DNA of 64,000 bases from Owenia fusiformis (GCA_903813345.2 CAIIXF020000004.1:7767525-7831524), one strand, 5' to 3'. Positions 1 through 11,244 are shown, counted from the first letter of the stretch. Program-made: numbers and translations. The notes: a model not told the origin generated them from the letters alone.

Positions 1-41
1 GGTATCCAATTAATTTATTCACATGCTATTCTTTGTTTCAG

Positions 42-146
42 TTACAAGCCTGGTTCAGAGGAGTCATGGTGAGGCGAGGCCTGGGACCTTACAGCAAAAA
101 GAAAAAGAAGAAGGGCAAGAAAGGAAAGAAGGGGAAAAAGAAATAG
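42..146 (+). CDS. IQCG: Terminal exon of IQCG (dynein regulatory complex subunit 9), upstream copy
   Basis: A clear acceptor (ctttgtttcag, AG at 40-41) opens a 34-codon final exon ending in TAG at 144-146. It reads LQAWFRGVMVRRGLG, then a lysine/glycine-rich tail of KKGKK type. This is the IQ motif (pattern IQxxxRGxxxR) and basic tail that end IQCG/DRC9, a calmodulin-binding subunit of the nexin-dynein regulatory complex of motile cilia. All upstream exons lie outside the window. A second, damaged copy of the last three exons lies at 12591-15455, so this gene end has been duplicated. The longer open frame starting at 23 is out of register with the exon and is not real. Confidence 0.82.
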   Translation, partial: LQAWFRGVMVRRGLGPYSKKKKKKGKKGKKGKKK

Positions 147-381
147 AAAGGCTGTTTATTAGGACAATCATTATTATCTGTTGTACTTTAATTTGCATGT
201 TTATAAAACATGAATATGAAATTTGTTGTTAATAATACCTGGACTGGAGTCAAAAACTTCACATTTTATTGCAGTATAGAGGAACTCAAAATAGAAAAAA
301 ATAACACAGATCCGTATATTGTTAATTCTACGATAGTGACAGGGTAGTGTGTGATATGTGGTCTTTACTTTCTTCATTACT

Positions 382-881
382 GATCAAATCTTAACTATAA
401 TTTTTTTCATTGTTACTCATGGTTTGAATTCCTCCACAGATTATTTACTGAGCAATAATCCAATTTATAACTAACCAAATAGATCAAATCTTAACTATAA
501 TTTTTTTCATTGTTACTCATGGTTTGAATTCCTCCACAGATTATTAACTGAGCAATTATCCAATTTATAACTAACCAAATAGATCAAATCTTAACTATAA
601 TTTTTTTCATTGTTACTCATGGTTTGAATTCCTCCACAGATTATTAACTGAGCAATTATCCAATTTATAACTAACCAAATAGATCAAATCTTAACTATAA
701 TTTTTTTCATTGTTACTCATGGTTTGAATTCCTCCACAGATTATTGACTGAGCAATTATCCAATTTATAACTAACCAAATAGATCAAATCTTAACTATAA
801 TATTTTTCATTGTTACTCCGGGTTTGAATTCCTCCACAGATTATTGACCGTCCAATTATCCACATTCTGACACAGCATCTT
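382..881. repeat. 100-bp tandem repeat, five copies
   Basis: Copies starting with GATCAAATCTTAACTATAA occur at 382, 482, 582, 682 and 782, exactly 100 bp apart. The first four are nearly identical and the last diverges at its 3' end. No coding potential was seen. Confidence 0.95.
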
Positions 882-1202
882 TTTGTTTCACCTGAATCTC
901 AGGGCTGAGAAGAAATGAGATGTCATGGTTTATCATGATGATTATCCAAGGGATTGTGATAACACATAAAGTACAGTGAAACCTGTATATACGAACACCT
1001 CTCAATATGAACACTTTTTCTTGAACCCAATATTATTATTGATCTACATGTTATACAAATATTGAAAATTGCACACAACCTTACCCAATTTCCCTATTAA
1101 GGTAGTCCCACACTCAGAAAAATATGAAGAAAAATTAATGTCATATTAACATTCCAATTTCAAATACCCACATAAACATGTGAAAAAACACTTATCAAGA
1201 AC

Positions 1203-1325
1203 ACATGTACTTATAACGTTTAACCCTAATGTCTGCAACATTTTTTTATAACATGTCCGACTCGTTATATAGTTTATATTTTGAGTTCCTCAGTCTAGAA
1301 GGTTAAACGTTACAAGTACATATGT
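1203..1325. repeat. Foldback element
   Basis: Arms at 1203-1225 and 1301-1325 (ACATGTACTT...GTTTAACC) are inverted copies with a few mismatches. Probably a small MITE; target duplications were not resolved. Confidence 0.6.
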
Positions 1326-1403
1326 ACATGTCTTCAGATTTCGGTTGAAATCGGAGTTGAAAAACAAAGGATTCGTCACCTCAACTATATAAAACGTGCC
1401 CCC

Positions 1404-1495
1404 TATAATGGTTGATTCTGTATATCGTGTTTATACTCTAGTGAATATATCATATACTCACGAGAGTATAGCGATATACAGAATCAACCATTATA
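1404..1495. repeat. Hairpin element with perfect 24-bp arms
   Basis: 1404-1427 and 1472-1495 are exact reverse complements (TATAATGGTTGATTCTG...). The loop has a further short inverted repeat (TATACTCT/AGAGTATA), so nearly the whole 92 bp can fold. Confidence 0.85.
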
Positions 1496-1503
1496 TGATC
1501 TTA

Positions 1504-1681
1504 TTATCCCACCTTAAGTGCTTTATAAAAAGTCGAAGAGTTGTATACGCTGTCTGGGAGTTGTATACGCTATCCAGGAGTTGTTTATCGTTTTCAAGAG
1601 TTGTATACGATGGGTGTTGGTTTTATATTGCAGTTATACAATGCTATTATACAATCATATAAAGCACTTAGGGTGGGATAA
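1504..1681. mobile_element. MITE-like foldback element
   Basis: Inverted arms at 1504-1527 and 1658-1681 (TTATCCCACCTTAAGTGC...) differ at one base. Between them are three or four degenerate copies of AGTTGTATACGCT. It directly adjoins the 1404-1495 hairpin. Confidence 0.75.
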
Positions 1682-2775
1682 AAGATGGTATCAAGTAAGG
1701 AAGATCAAGTCAGTGCATATCTGAAAATCATACATTGTTGTGTGCAAAATCATCATTTATAAGACCTAAAATGTGAAAATATGATAACAAATATAGGGTA
1801 TAGAGCGAGGTAACGGTAAGGTACAGCACAAGGAATTTGATTTTGCGTTATACCATAGGCGTGGCCAGGGGGTGCGATGGGTGCCCCTCCCACATAACCA
1901 ATACAAATGAACTCATGATGAAGAAGAAGAAAAGAGCTTTAAAATGCTTTTTATTCGAAGCTTATAGCTCAATTTTGAAGGAAGTTGCGTCAATTTTTGT
2001 AAAATTTAAAATAAATCCTATTTTTGACTTGTTTATGCCACAATCGCACCCCCTCCCCCCTCCTGACTGAAAACCAAAGTTTTTTGGCGATCGCACCCCC
2101 TGACTAAGCTGCGCGTTATACCGTATACTACAGTCGGAGCTCGTGTAGGTTTAACTATGAAATTCACGGTCAAGTTCACTCTCTTACATAAAAAAATATC
2201 TAGAAACTAGGCTAGATCTTTCTGAAACGATGAAGACATCAGTTTGCTCAATTTCCATACTTTATTCATGGCTATGTGTTGACTTTGTAGTTACAGCCCA
2301 TTTTATTCTTTTATTGCGTCAATAAAAAAATATTTAGAAACTAGACTAGATCTGGCATCAATTTGTTCAATTTCCATCACCTTCCTGTTGTACCTTTACC
2401 CGGCGCGTTCAACTGTCACCATTAATGTGGTATTGTGATATTGCAATAGGACTACTGTGAACTTATACTTACTCATGAAGGTATAATTATTAGGAGGTAT
2501 TTGCCAAGGTATTTTGGCAAAATACTATTGGACTAGAATGATAAACACACATATGGATAACTGTTTATCCGTTTATTCAATAAATTGAAGCAATTGTATA
2601 ACATTTATATAAATTCGTATTATCGAGCCAACTGTCACCATCAATTTGGTACAGTGGCCAAAACAGTACAATTCACCTAAACTCAAAAGTATGATATTAC
2701 CAAAAGTGGATAGTTGGAGTTGACAAGGACATTGCTAAATTGAAATGAACATTTGATTCAATATGATTAACAGTC

Positions 2776-3390
2776 ATGGTAGAATCATTATTTACATTAG
2801 GATTAAATAATATTCGTTTGAGGAGATCGTTAATCTTGGAATGGGCCAAACTTGAGTCTAGGAAGGACTCGATGAATAATGACGTTTTAAAAGTACTGAT
2901 TGACAAAAAAGGTGGGGGGATCAATGCAGTTGATCAATTTGGTGATAATGCACTAATGTATGCCGTACGTAATAATGCAACAAAATGTGCGAAGTTGTTA
3001 CTTGACCATGGTGCTAATGTAAATGCTGTTAACAATAATGGTAATACAGCATTAATGTATGCAGCATCAGTTAACAGTACAGTAGACTGCGTCAAGTTGC
3101 TCATTGCATATGGTGCTGATATCAATGCTAAGAATAATGACGGGACGACAGCTTTAATACACGCGAAACCTGAATGTATGTGCATATTAGTTGATAAGGG
3201 GGCGGATGTAAACGCCATCAATAGAATAGGACTTACAGCTCTCATGCGGGCGTCAAGATTCAAAAATACAGCGCCCATGGAAGCGTTATTGCGTTTTTTT
3301 AAGCGTTTTTTTAAGGAACCACGCCCCGCCATAAATCATCATACCGTGAGCAAAGCTCTTATGATATCACGTCCCCTTAAGAAAAGATGA
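2776..3390 (+). CDS. Ankyrin-repeat protein, copy A (internally deleted)
   Basis: Intronless 204-residue ORF starting MVESLFTLGLNN. It matches copy B (9744-10940) almost residue for residue through MEALL at about residue 164. There roughly 0.6 kb of copy B sequence is missing, replaced by two short direct repeats of GCGTTTTTTTAA type. The frame then runs into what is copy B's last 60-70 bases, read in a different frame, giving a basic tail ending LKKR. About four ankyrin repeats remain (GDNALMYAV, GNTALMYAA, GTTALIHAK, GLTALMRAS, with GADVNA-type loops) and the whole C-terminal domain is lost. ANK repeats are protein-binding scaffolds; the partner is unknown. It may be expressed as a short protein or be a pseudogene. 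Confidence 0.6.
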   Translation: MVESLFTLGLNNIRLRRSLILEWAKLESRKDSMNNDVLKVLIDKKGGGINAVDQFGDNALMYAVRNNATKCAKLLLDHGANVNAVNNNGNTALMYAASVNSTVDCVKLLIAYGADINAKNNDGTTALIHAKPECMCILVDKGADVNAINRIGLTALMRASRFKNTAPMEALLRFFKRFFKEPRPAINHHTVSKALMISRPLKKR

Positions 3391-3826
3391 ACGATTTGTT
3401 TTCTGTAATGACAATCTTTACTTTGTTCTTTATACTTTATTCATGGCTATGTATTGACTTGATAGCTAGGCAAAATATATCGAATTCCAATCGTTCATAA
3501 CGACAGTATTTCAAATTAATAGGCATACTATATTTTACAATATTGCCACAAGGAGGGTAGATCCACAGTGGTATGCAATAATGTTACATTTTACCACCAG
3601 CTTATTAATCAGAGCATGTCAAGAAGTATCTGGCGTTATCAATTGTTGGCGACATGTAAGCGATTGTACATGTAGTTAGTGGAATAGTTCCAAAACCTAA
3701 GTTATCTGAAATCTGTATCCGTTTAGAAGCCATGCAAAATCCAGCAGAGTTAAATTACTGGGTTCACCATACGAATCAAATCAGTTGAACAACGAGAAAA
3801 ATCTGAGTTCATATCGATGTCATTAT

Positions 3827-3974
3827 TAATGCCGAAGTCTTTATTTGCTCCGATTTTTACTGTGGCGCCTGGCCGATTGAGTATTTTGTTTACAAAATTG
3901 CCACAATTGTTTACAAAATACACATCGGCCAGGCGCCAGTGCTGAAAATCGGAGCAAATGTGCCCACGGCATTA
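3827..3974. repeat. Foldback element downstream of ankyrin copy A
   Basis: Arms containing GGCGCCTGGCCGAT and its complement surround TTGTTTACAAAA copies, with outer arms TAATGCCG/CGGCATTA. The same element is in copy B (about 11486-11805), so it predates the duplication; B's version also carries an insertion. Confidence 0.7.
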
Positions 3975-4490
3975 AAGTGAACAATTTGAGGCGATTCCGA
4001 GTAGAGGCTAATAAAATAACAACATTTAAAAGAATTTTTCACACAACTATTTTTTGTCGAGTTGTTTTCCAATGCTGTCTTTTTTAACTTAGCCATTTCT
4101 TAATCGTTCTTAATACTAGTCTTTTTCTTTCTTAATACCGTGTCATTTTCTTTCTTAATACTGGGTCATTTTCTTTCTTAGAGAAAAAATGTTTTCATTT
4201 TTTAAAGTTTAGAAAATTATATACTGTAATTTTTGCATTTTCAAAACACCCCGAATCAAATCGTCATGTAAAACAGATCAAACAAGATAAACATCTGGTC
4301 ATGAAGATAGAAGTGGTAGGACTACTGTGAACTTATACTGACTCATGAAGGTATAATTATTAAGAGGTATTTGCCAAGGTATTGTGACAAAATACTATTG
4401 GACTAGAATGATAAACACACATATGGATAACCATTTATCCGTTTATTCAATAAATTGAAGCAATTGTATATACACGTCGCACGAAACTGG

Positions 4491-7400
4491 CAGTAGGACG
4501 ACACATTGCCTTAACCCATCAGTTTTATGACGTGCACATCCGCATGGTACTATATCTTTACAGCGGGGATTTCAAGTTTTTGTCAGTGCAGACATAGAAA
4601 GTTGCGGTTCTCATACGCGCGCGTTTTTTAATATTTTCATTTGAAACTTGCAGGAACGGTGCTTTGAATCTAGCTCTCTACTCTTTGAAAACGTCATGTA
4701 TAATCAATACAGTTGAACTATTTATTTTTTGTCGTGAAAATATTATTTTTTTAGTTTATTTTTATTTTACAACTTTTTGGGAAAAAATGTAACAAATTTT
4801 TATTTCTTGACATATTTATCGGATATTTTGTCATCATGAAATTCGAGATTCTTTTTAATGATGGTGCAAATTTCATAACAATTGATGAATTTTTATTATC
4901 AGTGTTATGTTTTCCAAAAACGGTGTACCACTGTGCTTGTTTCTTTAATTGACGGCACATTTGCCTTTAATTGGGCGAACGTACAGGTCCCGACGCAATA
5001 AGCTTTATTTGATTTAATACACTCAAAAATAAAGTTTGCTATCAAATCGGAATATTCATAAAACATAAACCTTGCCTTTGTTTTCCCAATTCTAAAAGCA
5101 AGCCAAATAAACTATGATAATCGTTTGACTCTCGAGAAAACAGAACTTGAACTTGAACATACTAAAATCGAAGTTACCTATAGTTACGCTCGTAAAGTTA
5201 ATTACATGTTTAACGGCCTGCTGAGTGAATGTATCTAATCAAATTTGTGACATACCCATAAGATCGTAAATCACAATTCTAAGTTAAAAATGTAATTTGG
5301 ATTCGTAAGAAGTATTTCTGTTTTAAACTTACCTTTGCTGTCTGAAAAAGATCAATATTCATAGACGGGGATGTTGAAACCTATATTTCCTTTGAATGAC
5401 CTGCATTTGTACTACGAAATGATCCTGTGGAGAAAAGTTGATGAATTCCAAACAGCTAGTTCTAGCAAATCTACTGGTATAAGCTTACTTTCTAAAAGTA
5501 TTTCAATGTTAAAAATATCTATTCAAATGTTTCACTTTTAAAATGATATTGGCTTCCCTTAACTTAAATATGTGACTAATGAAGAATGCTTTTTACCACA
5601 TCAAACTTAAGACGTGAACTTGACAATTACTCGATACATGATATAACGCGATTTTCTTTCATTTTCTACAAAAATGGTATGTTTTCAAACGGTCACTTAT
5701 GTTAATCTATGACCGTGGTATGATTGAAAATGAAAGAACTGAACCAAGTATTGTCGACTTGTTTGAATTATAAGATTTATTTTGATTGATTTAATCTCTT
5801 CTTGAATTTTAAAACGTTTGTCCGAATTACATCTGCTATGGAATTAAAGTTCAAATATACCTCAGAATTGCTTATTGAATTAACCTAGCAATTAATTTGA
5901 AAATAATTCTGTACATAGGTTATATATCATAGATCATAGATATGTAAAAAATGAAAATGTGTTTTGAAAGATGAATTGATAACAAACGTTTTCGCACACG
6001 TGCCATTTCCACTTTCAGCCCACTTAAAGCACGAAATCCCGTATGACGTAATATAACGAAAATGCGCAGATAATTGATATTTTTTATTTTAATTCAACTC
6101 ACATTGACCGTTCAGTTATGAACGTGTTTAAAGTTATCATGTTAAAATAAATAAATATGTATGTGGAAAGGCAATGGTTTAAAGCTTATGAAAATGTCAA
6201 AATCATAATTCAGTTTTTAAAATAAGATATTGACTTGCATTCACGCACATGTGACATTATCTCTTTTTGTGCGATTCAAACATAAAAATCTCATTACAGT
6301 TGTACATAAGAACCAATCTTAGCCATGCCTTTCTGAGTAATAAAAGGAACTAAATTTGAATCAAAAAATAATTCTGTGTAAAGATGATTCCCCATAGATA
6401 TAATAAATGTAAAAAATTTTATCAAAAATTAAATACTCACACACGCTTTTAAGCACACATGACCTTTTCCAGTTTTGCTCATTTAATTTACCTTGAAAAC
6501 CAAGGAGACCGAACGCAATTTCTAAATACAACCTTGATACGTGTACCAGGTCTATAATTGCAATTTCTCATGGAAGGAACTAAGCAAAAATTATAAAAAT
6601 AATTCTGCGTAGAGGTGATGCTTCACAAATAATATTAATGTCAAAAAATTAATTCATTTCTTCAAAATTAAATACTGACACGCATTCACGCACACATGAC
6701 CTTTTCCAGTTTTGCTTATTTCATCTACCTTGAAAACCAATGAGACTGGACGCAATTGCCAAATACTTCTTTGATACGCGTGCCAGGTCTATAATTGCAT
6801 TTTCTCATGGAAAGAATCAAGCAAAAATTATAAAAATAATTCTATGTTAAGGTGATGCTTCACAAATAATATTAATGTCAAAAAATTAATTCAATTCTTC
6901 AAAATTAAATACTGACACGCATTTACGCACACATGACCTTTTCCAGTTTTGCTTATTTCATTTACCTTGAAAACCAATGAGACTGGACGCAATTGCCAAA
7001 TACTTCTTTGATACGCGCGCCAGGTCTATAATTGCATTTTCTCATGGAAGGAATCAAGCAAAAATTATAAAAATAATTCTATGTGAAGGTGATGCTTCAC
7101 AAATAATATTAATGTCAAAACTTTAATTCATTTCTTCAAATCCAAATACTGACACGCTTTTACGCACACGTGACCTTTTCTTCTTTTGCTCATTTTATTT
7201 ATCCTAAAAATCAGTGGGCCTAAATACATTGTCCGATACTTCTTTAATACATGTCAGGTCTAAAATTGCAGTTTATCATGAAAGAAATCGAACAATTATC
7301 ATAAAAATAATTCTGTGTAAAGGTGATGTTCTTCAGATTATATAAACATCAAAATTGTAATTCATTTATTGAAAGTTAAATATCCACATGCTTTTGGGCA

Positions 7401-8163
7401 CACATAACCTTTTCCCTTTCGTTCATTTTATCTATCTTTAAAATCAGTGAGCCTGAACTCATTGCTAAATACTTTTTGATACGAGTCAGCTCCAGGTCTA
7501 AAATTGCATTTCATCATGGAACAAATCGAGCAATCGTTATGAAAATAATTCTGTGTAAAGGTGATGTTCCAAAGACAATATATATGTCAATTTGATAATT
7601 CAGTTACTCAAAATGAAATATCCACATGATTTTACGCACACATGATAATTTCCTGAATGACGCTACTTTTTGGATTCAACCATGCATATAACGTCGTAAA
7701 ATACACATTTCTACCGAAATTATGCCCAGCCGTTTTCGAAGAAAATGTAACAAATGAAGGCATTTTATCGGAACTGGTTGATATTTGGTACTTATAGAAT
7801 ATCGATTTACTTTAACTTTTTAGCGATTCAGACATTTAAAAAAATTATGTTTAATCAATGTTAATTTCGCACGAATATAGGGTACAAAATGAGTGAAAGT
7901 ATCACGTGTTTGATTGCATTTTACCCCCATTAATGTGCATTTTTCTAATATTAAAATGAGATAGTTGGAAAGAAGAGATCAGTAGAATTCTATCCGTCAC
8001 TTTCATTTTCAAATGTTTAAATGTTTCCCGTTTCATTGGACCTCATAAAGATGGTAGCCAACGGACCAAAAACAAGTAGTGCGATGACGTCATATATCGC
8101 TACACCACTTTGATATAAAGTTTGGTAAACAACAATGGGTTTTTTCAATGTGTCGTCCTACTG
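4491..8163. mobile_element. Inner non-autonomous DNA transposon, 3.67 kb
   Basis: Starts CAGTAGGACGACACATTG (4491-4508) and ends with the exact reverse complement (8146-8163); further inward the arms stay similar (AACCCAT). TGG flanks both ends (4488-4490, 8164-8166), a 3-bp target duplication, and removing the element restores the left inverted repeat of the outer transposon. No ORF over about 70 codons and no transposase were found. Its middle is a long satellite array (listed separately). A 3-bp target with CA...TG ends is compatible with CACTA-like elements, but the family is not established. Confidence 0.82.
5860..7660. repeat. Satellite of about 237-bp units inside the inner transposon
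   Basis: Seven or eight diverged units recur about every 237 bp. Landmarks are AAATACTGACACGC at about 6669, 6908 and 7144, related AAATATCCACATG at about 7378 and 7617, and CGCACACATGACCTTTTCC-like segments. Outer units are more diverged than central ones. No coding potential. Confidence 0.85.
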
Positions 8164-8385
8164 TGGGGACAATTGATGATTTGCGATCACCGAATGGATT
8201 CTGTCTTTTAGTGACGTCACAATTAGGTCACACAGCTTTAGATGCTTGATTTTGAGAGATTATCTTCTATATTTCGTGCTTTATTGATTTATTTTTCACG
8301 AAAGCGTTCTATTTGACTAGATCAACATTCATGCTAAGCACATACCAAGTCTAAGGTCTTACTGACATGATTTAGATAGCGGTTT

Positions 8386-8420
8386 AGCGCCCCCCGATTT
8401 TGACAAAAACGGGGGGCGCT
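8386..8420. repeat. GC-rich hairpin
   Basis: AGCGCCCCCCG (8386-8396) pairs perfectly with CGGGGGGCGCT (8410-8420) over a 13-base loop, in otherwise AT-rich outer-transposon sequence. Confidence 0.85.
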
Positions 8421-9743
8421 TATAGGCATCGATGTTTAGTATGAATTTCACCCAAACTTCGCATATATATAGACATACTCATGATCTAGTCAAATAGGCA
8501 TACCTGGTAAATATCCGACCCATGGTTTTTATATAAGAAACGACAATATTTTTAGCTCAAAACTGCCACGTGTCCGCCATTTCGTGATTCCATCATGTCT
8601 AATATCATTTCTATATGACGTCATACCAATAAGACGAAATACGTGACAACAGTATCCATAAACAAAATTCCTGAATTCTGATCGCAAAAGGTCAATTAGC
8701 GTAACATTATGGCGTCAAAAAAACAAAACAAAACAATGAGCAGTATAGGGCGCAAACAGCCTTACAACGTCAAAAACGACAAGCGTCACATTTTTTACAA
8801 GTTTAGTCAACCTAAAAATAAAATACTTTATCCTTATCTAATCATTACAAAATTTACAGGGTAGCTAGATCTCGAGGACAATATTTCTAAAATGTTTTTG
8901 AATTTTGAAAAACGGTCAAGAAATCCACTTGGGGCGTTAGTAAAAATTGATATGTATGGAATTTGTGGTAAAAAATCGATGCGTCACATTTTTTCAAGTC
9001 TCGAAAACCAGCTCTTATTTTGATATTATTTGCAAAATAAACAAACCGGTTATTGTTTTGTTAATTTCGCCATGACAATATTGTGCAGTTAAATTTTCTT
9101 TCAAATCAGACCTAAATTAGAAGGTTAAATGAAGGTATACTTATTGCTCGTCCCATTCGCCTTCAAAACCTTACACAATTTTGAAAATTTTAAAAGCGTT
9201 CGTATAAGATAATTTGAAATGTAGCCGTTAAGCAATTGTGACGTCATGAATGCAAATGTTCCATTGAATAAATTGTGAAATTTAAGTGGGATTTTGATCA
9301 TTATTTCAAAAGTTATCTCAATTTCAACGAGCCCTGTAAGCGTAACGTGTTACGTCTTACAGCGTATTTGACGATGTCGGAGTATATTTAACTTTAAAAA
9401 TGTGTTGGATCCCATCAACATTTTGAAGGAAAAATAATTTCATTGAAATGCGAATAAAAAATACTTCAAAATGATATGTAAAACACATAGTTGGCTTTTT
9501 AAATAAGGCAGAGATTAACGTTCAAAGCTGAGATAAGCCCGCATTTCCCGAATTGTCCCCAGGTCCGTGCACGTCATAATAACATTTATATATATTCGTA
9601 TTATCGAGCCAATATTTAACAATGGCCAAAACAGTACAATTCACGTAAACTCAAAAGTATGATATTGCCAAAAGTGGATAGTAAGAGGTGACAAGGACAT
9701 TACTAAATTGAAATAAACATTTGATTAAATATGATTAATAGTC

Positions 9744-10940
9744 ATGGTGGAATCATTATTTACATTGGGATTAAATAATATTAGATTGAGGAGATCCTTA
9801 ATGCTGGAATGGGCCAAACTTGAGTCTAGGAAGGACTCAATGAATAATGACGTTTTAAAAGTACTGATTGACAAAAAAGGAGAGGGAATCAATGCAGTTG
9901 ATCAATATGGTGATAACGCGCTAATGTATGCCGTACGTAATAATGCAACAAAGTGTGCTAAGTTGTTACTTGATCATGGTGCTAATGTAAATGCTGTTAA
10001 CAATCATGGTAATACTGCATTAATGTATGCAACATCAGTTAACAGTACAGTAGACTGCGTCAACTTGCTCATTGCATATGGTGCTGATATCAATGCTAAG
10101 AATAATGACGGAACGACAGCTTTAATACACGCGAAACCTGAATGTATGTGCACATTAGTTGATAAGGGGGCGGATGTAAACGCCACCAACAGAATAGGAC
10201 TCACAGCTCTCATGCGGGCGTCAAGATTCAAAAGCACAGCGCCCATGGAAGCGTTATTGGACAAAGGTGCTGACGTAAATGCGAATAGCAATGCTGGAAT
10301 GGACGCACTTTTCTTCGCTGTGTGTCACGACAAACCTGACTTAGTACGTTTGCTTATCAAGAAAGGTGCCGATGTTAATAGTTCAGGTCCGTATAATGAA
10401 ACGGCATTGATGCGTTCTGTATGTAGTCAAAATCAAGCCTGTCTTGTACAGCTGCTAGCAAATGGTGCAGATATTAATAGGCTTGACCATGGAGGGAAAA
10501 ATGCTTTGTCGATTGCATTTGAGTATGCAACATTTGGATTAGAAACATACAAAGACATCTGCATACTTGCCTTGTATGGAGCCCCATTTGATTCTGAACA
10601 GTTAATCGCTTTTAAGAAGCTCATATGTAAGAGTAGATATTCAAAACTTGCAGTGACACTGGAAGATTTTAAACAAATGGACCTCCAACAACAAGTGAGA
10701 CTCCGTATGTATCAACACACCACGCGTGTCTGTCGGAACTCACACGCTGAAACAATCGATGCTCTCATTAAAGGAGGTAAACTCCCAGAGAGATTTAGGG
10801 CATTTATGTTGTTTGAAGATGATATTAAAGATATATTAAGTGTTGAGATAGCCGAGGAGAAAATTCAAGGGTTAGGAACCACGCCCCGCCATAAATCATC
10901 ATACCACGAGCAAAGCTCTGATGATAACACGTCCCCTTAA
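9744..10940 (+). CDS. Ankyrin-repeat protein, copy B (full length)
   Basis: Intronless 398-residue ORF, start ATG in AGTCATGG, stop TAA. After an N-terminal segment of about 50 residues there are about seven ankyrin repeats (residues about 50-285), each with a G-x-T/N-A-L core and a GADVNA-like loop: GDNALMYAV, GNTALMYAT, GTTALIHAK, GLTALMRAS, GMDALFFAV, NETALMRSV, GKNALSIAF. A C-terminal region of about 110 residues (containing LEDFKQMDLQQQVRLRMYQ) is not one I recognise. No signal peptide or membrane segment. ANK proteins are cytoplasmic or nuclear binding scaffolds; the partner cannot be inferred. The 5.1 kb transposon nest lies only about 165 bp upstream of the start and may have replaced the promoter. 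Lack of introns suggests a retrocopy or a lineage-specific family. Confidence 0.78.
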   Translation: MVESLFTLGLNNIRLRRSLMLEWAKLESRKDSMNNDVLKVLIDKKGEGINAVDQYGDNALMYAVRNNATKCAKLLLDHGANVNAVNNHGNTALMYATSVNSTVDCVNLLIAYGADINAKNNDGTTALIHAKPECMCTLVDKGADVNATNRIGLTALMRASRFKSTAPMEALLDKGADVNANSNAGMDALFFAVCHDKPDLVRLLIKKGADVNSSGPYNETALMRSVCSQNQACLVQLLANGADINRLDHGGKNALSIAFEYATFGLETYKDICILALYGAPFDSEQLIAFKKLICKSRYSKLAVTLEDFKQMDLQQQVRLRMYQHTTRVCRNSHAETIDALIKGGKLPERFRAFMLFEDDIKDILSVEIAEEKIQGLGTTPRHKSSYHEQSSDDNTSP

Positions 10941-11132
10941 AGAAAAGATGAACAATTTGTTTTCTGCAATGACAATCTTTACTTTGTCTTTTATGCTTTA
11001 TTCATGGCTATGTATTGCCTTGATAGCTAGGCAAAATATATCGAATTCCAACCATTCATAACGACAGTATTTCAAATAATAGGCATACTATATTCAACAA
11101 TATTGCCACAAGGAGGGTAGGTCCACAGTGGT

Positions 11133-11244
11133 CAGTGGCGGATCCAGGGGGGCCATGGGGCCCACCCCCACCCACCCCCCTAAGTTGGGCCCAGAAAAAA
11201 TTGGGCCCAAAGAAAGGCCCACTTGCTTCCCAGATCCGCCCCTG
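11133..11244. mobile_element. Small MITE in unit B with 5-bp target duplication
   Basis: Unit A reads CCACAGTGGTATGC without interruption; unit B has GTGGT duplicated (11128-11132 and 11245-11249) around a 112-bp insert. Ends are CAGTGGCGGATCCAGG and the complement of CAGGGGCGGATCTGGG. Small ORFs here on both strands are by-products of this repeat. Confidence 0.88.

Larger units (their letters stand above)
147..2446. other. Intergenic stretch with repeats
   Basis: No coding exon was recognised between the IQCG end and the ankyrin unit. The stretch holds a 100-bp tandem array, three foldback elements (listed separately), one end of the AAACCTGT-type MITE near 977-1012, and a diverged direct repeat (about 2197-2255 and 2325-2385, both containing TAGAAACTA). 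Short open frames at 1396-1724 lie inside a foldback element and are spurious. Confidence 0.6.
4471..9578. mobile_element. Outer DNA transposon inserted upstream of ankyrin copy B, itself split by a second element
   Basis: Unit A has an uninterrupted GTATAACATTTATA; unit B has the same sequence broken after 4470 and resumed at 9579, with ATA (or TA) on both sides as target duplication. Once the inner element 4491-8163 and its TGG duplication are removed, the left end reads TACACGTCGCACGAAAC then TGGGGACAATT. The complement of the right end reads TATGACGTGCACGGACC then TGGGGACAATT, giving imperfect terminal inverted repeats of about 28 bp or more. The outer element alone is about 1.4 kb without an ORF, so it is non-autonomous. 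A TA or TWA-like 3-bp target suggests Tc1/mariner or PIF/Harbinger, undecided. Confidence 0.8.

Noticed and set aside
2934-3332. Minus-strand ORF opposite ankyrin copy A (also 10004-10291 in copy B)
   Set aside because: Antisense shadow of the ankyrin repeats, with the same leucine/serine periodicity as the sense frame.
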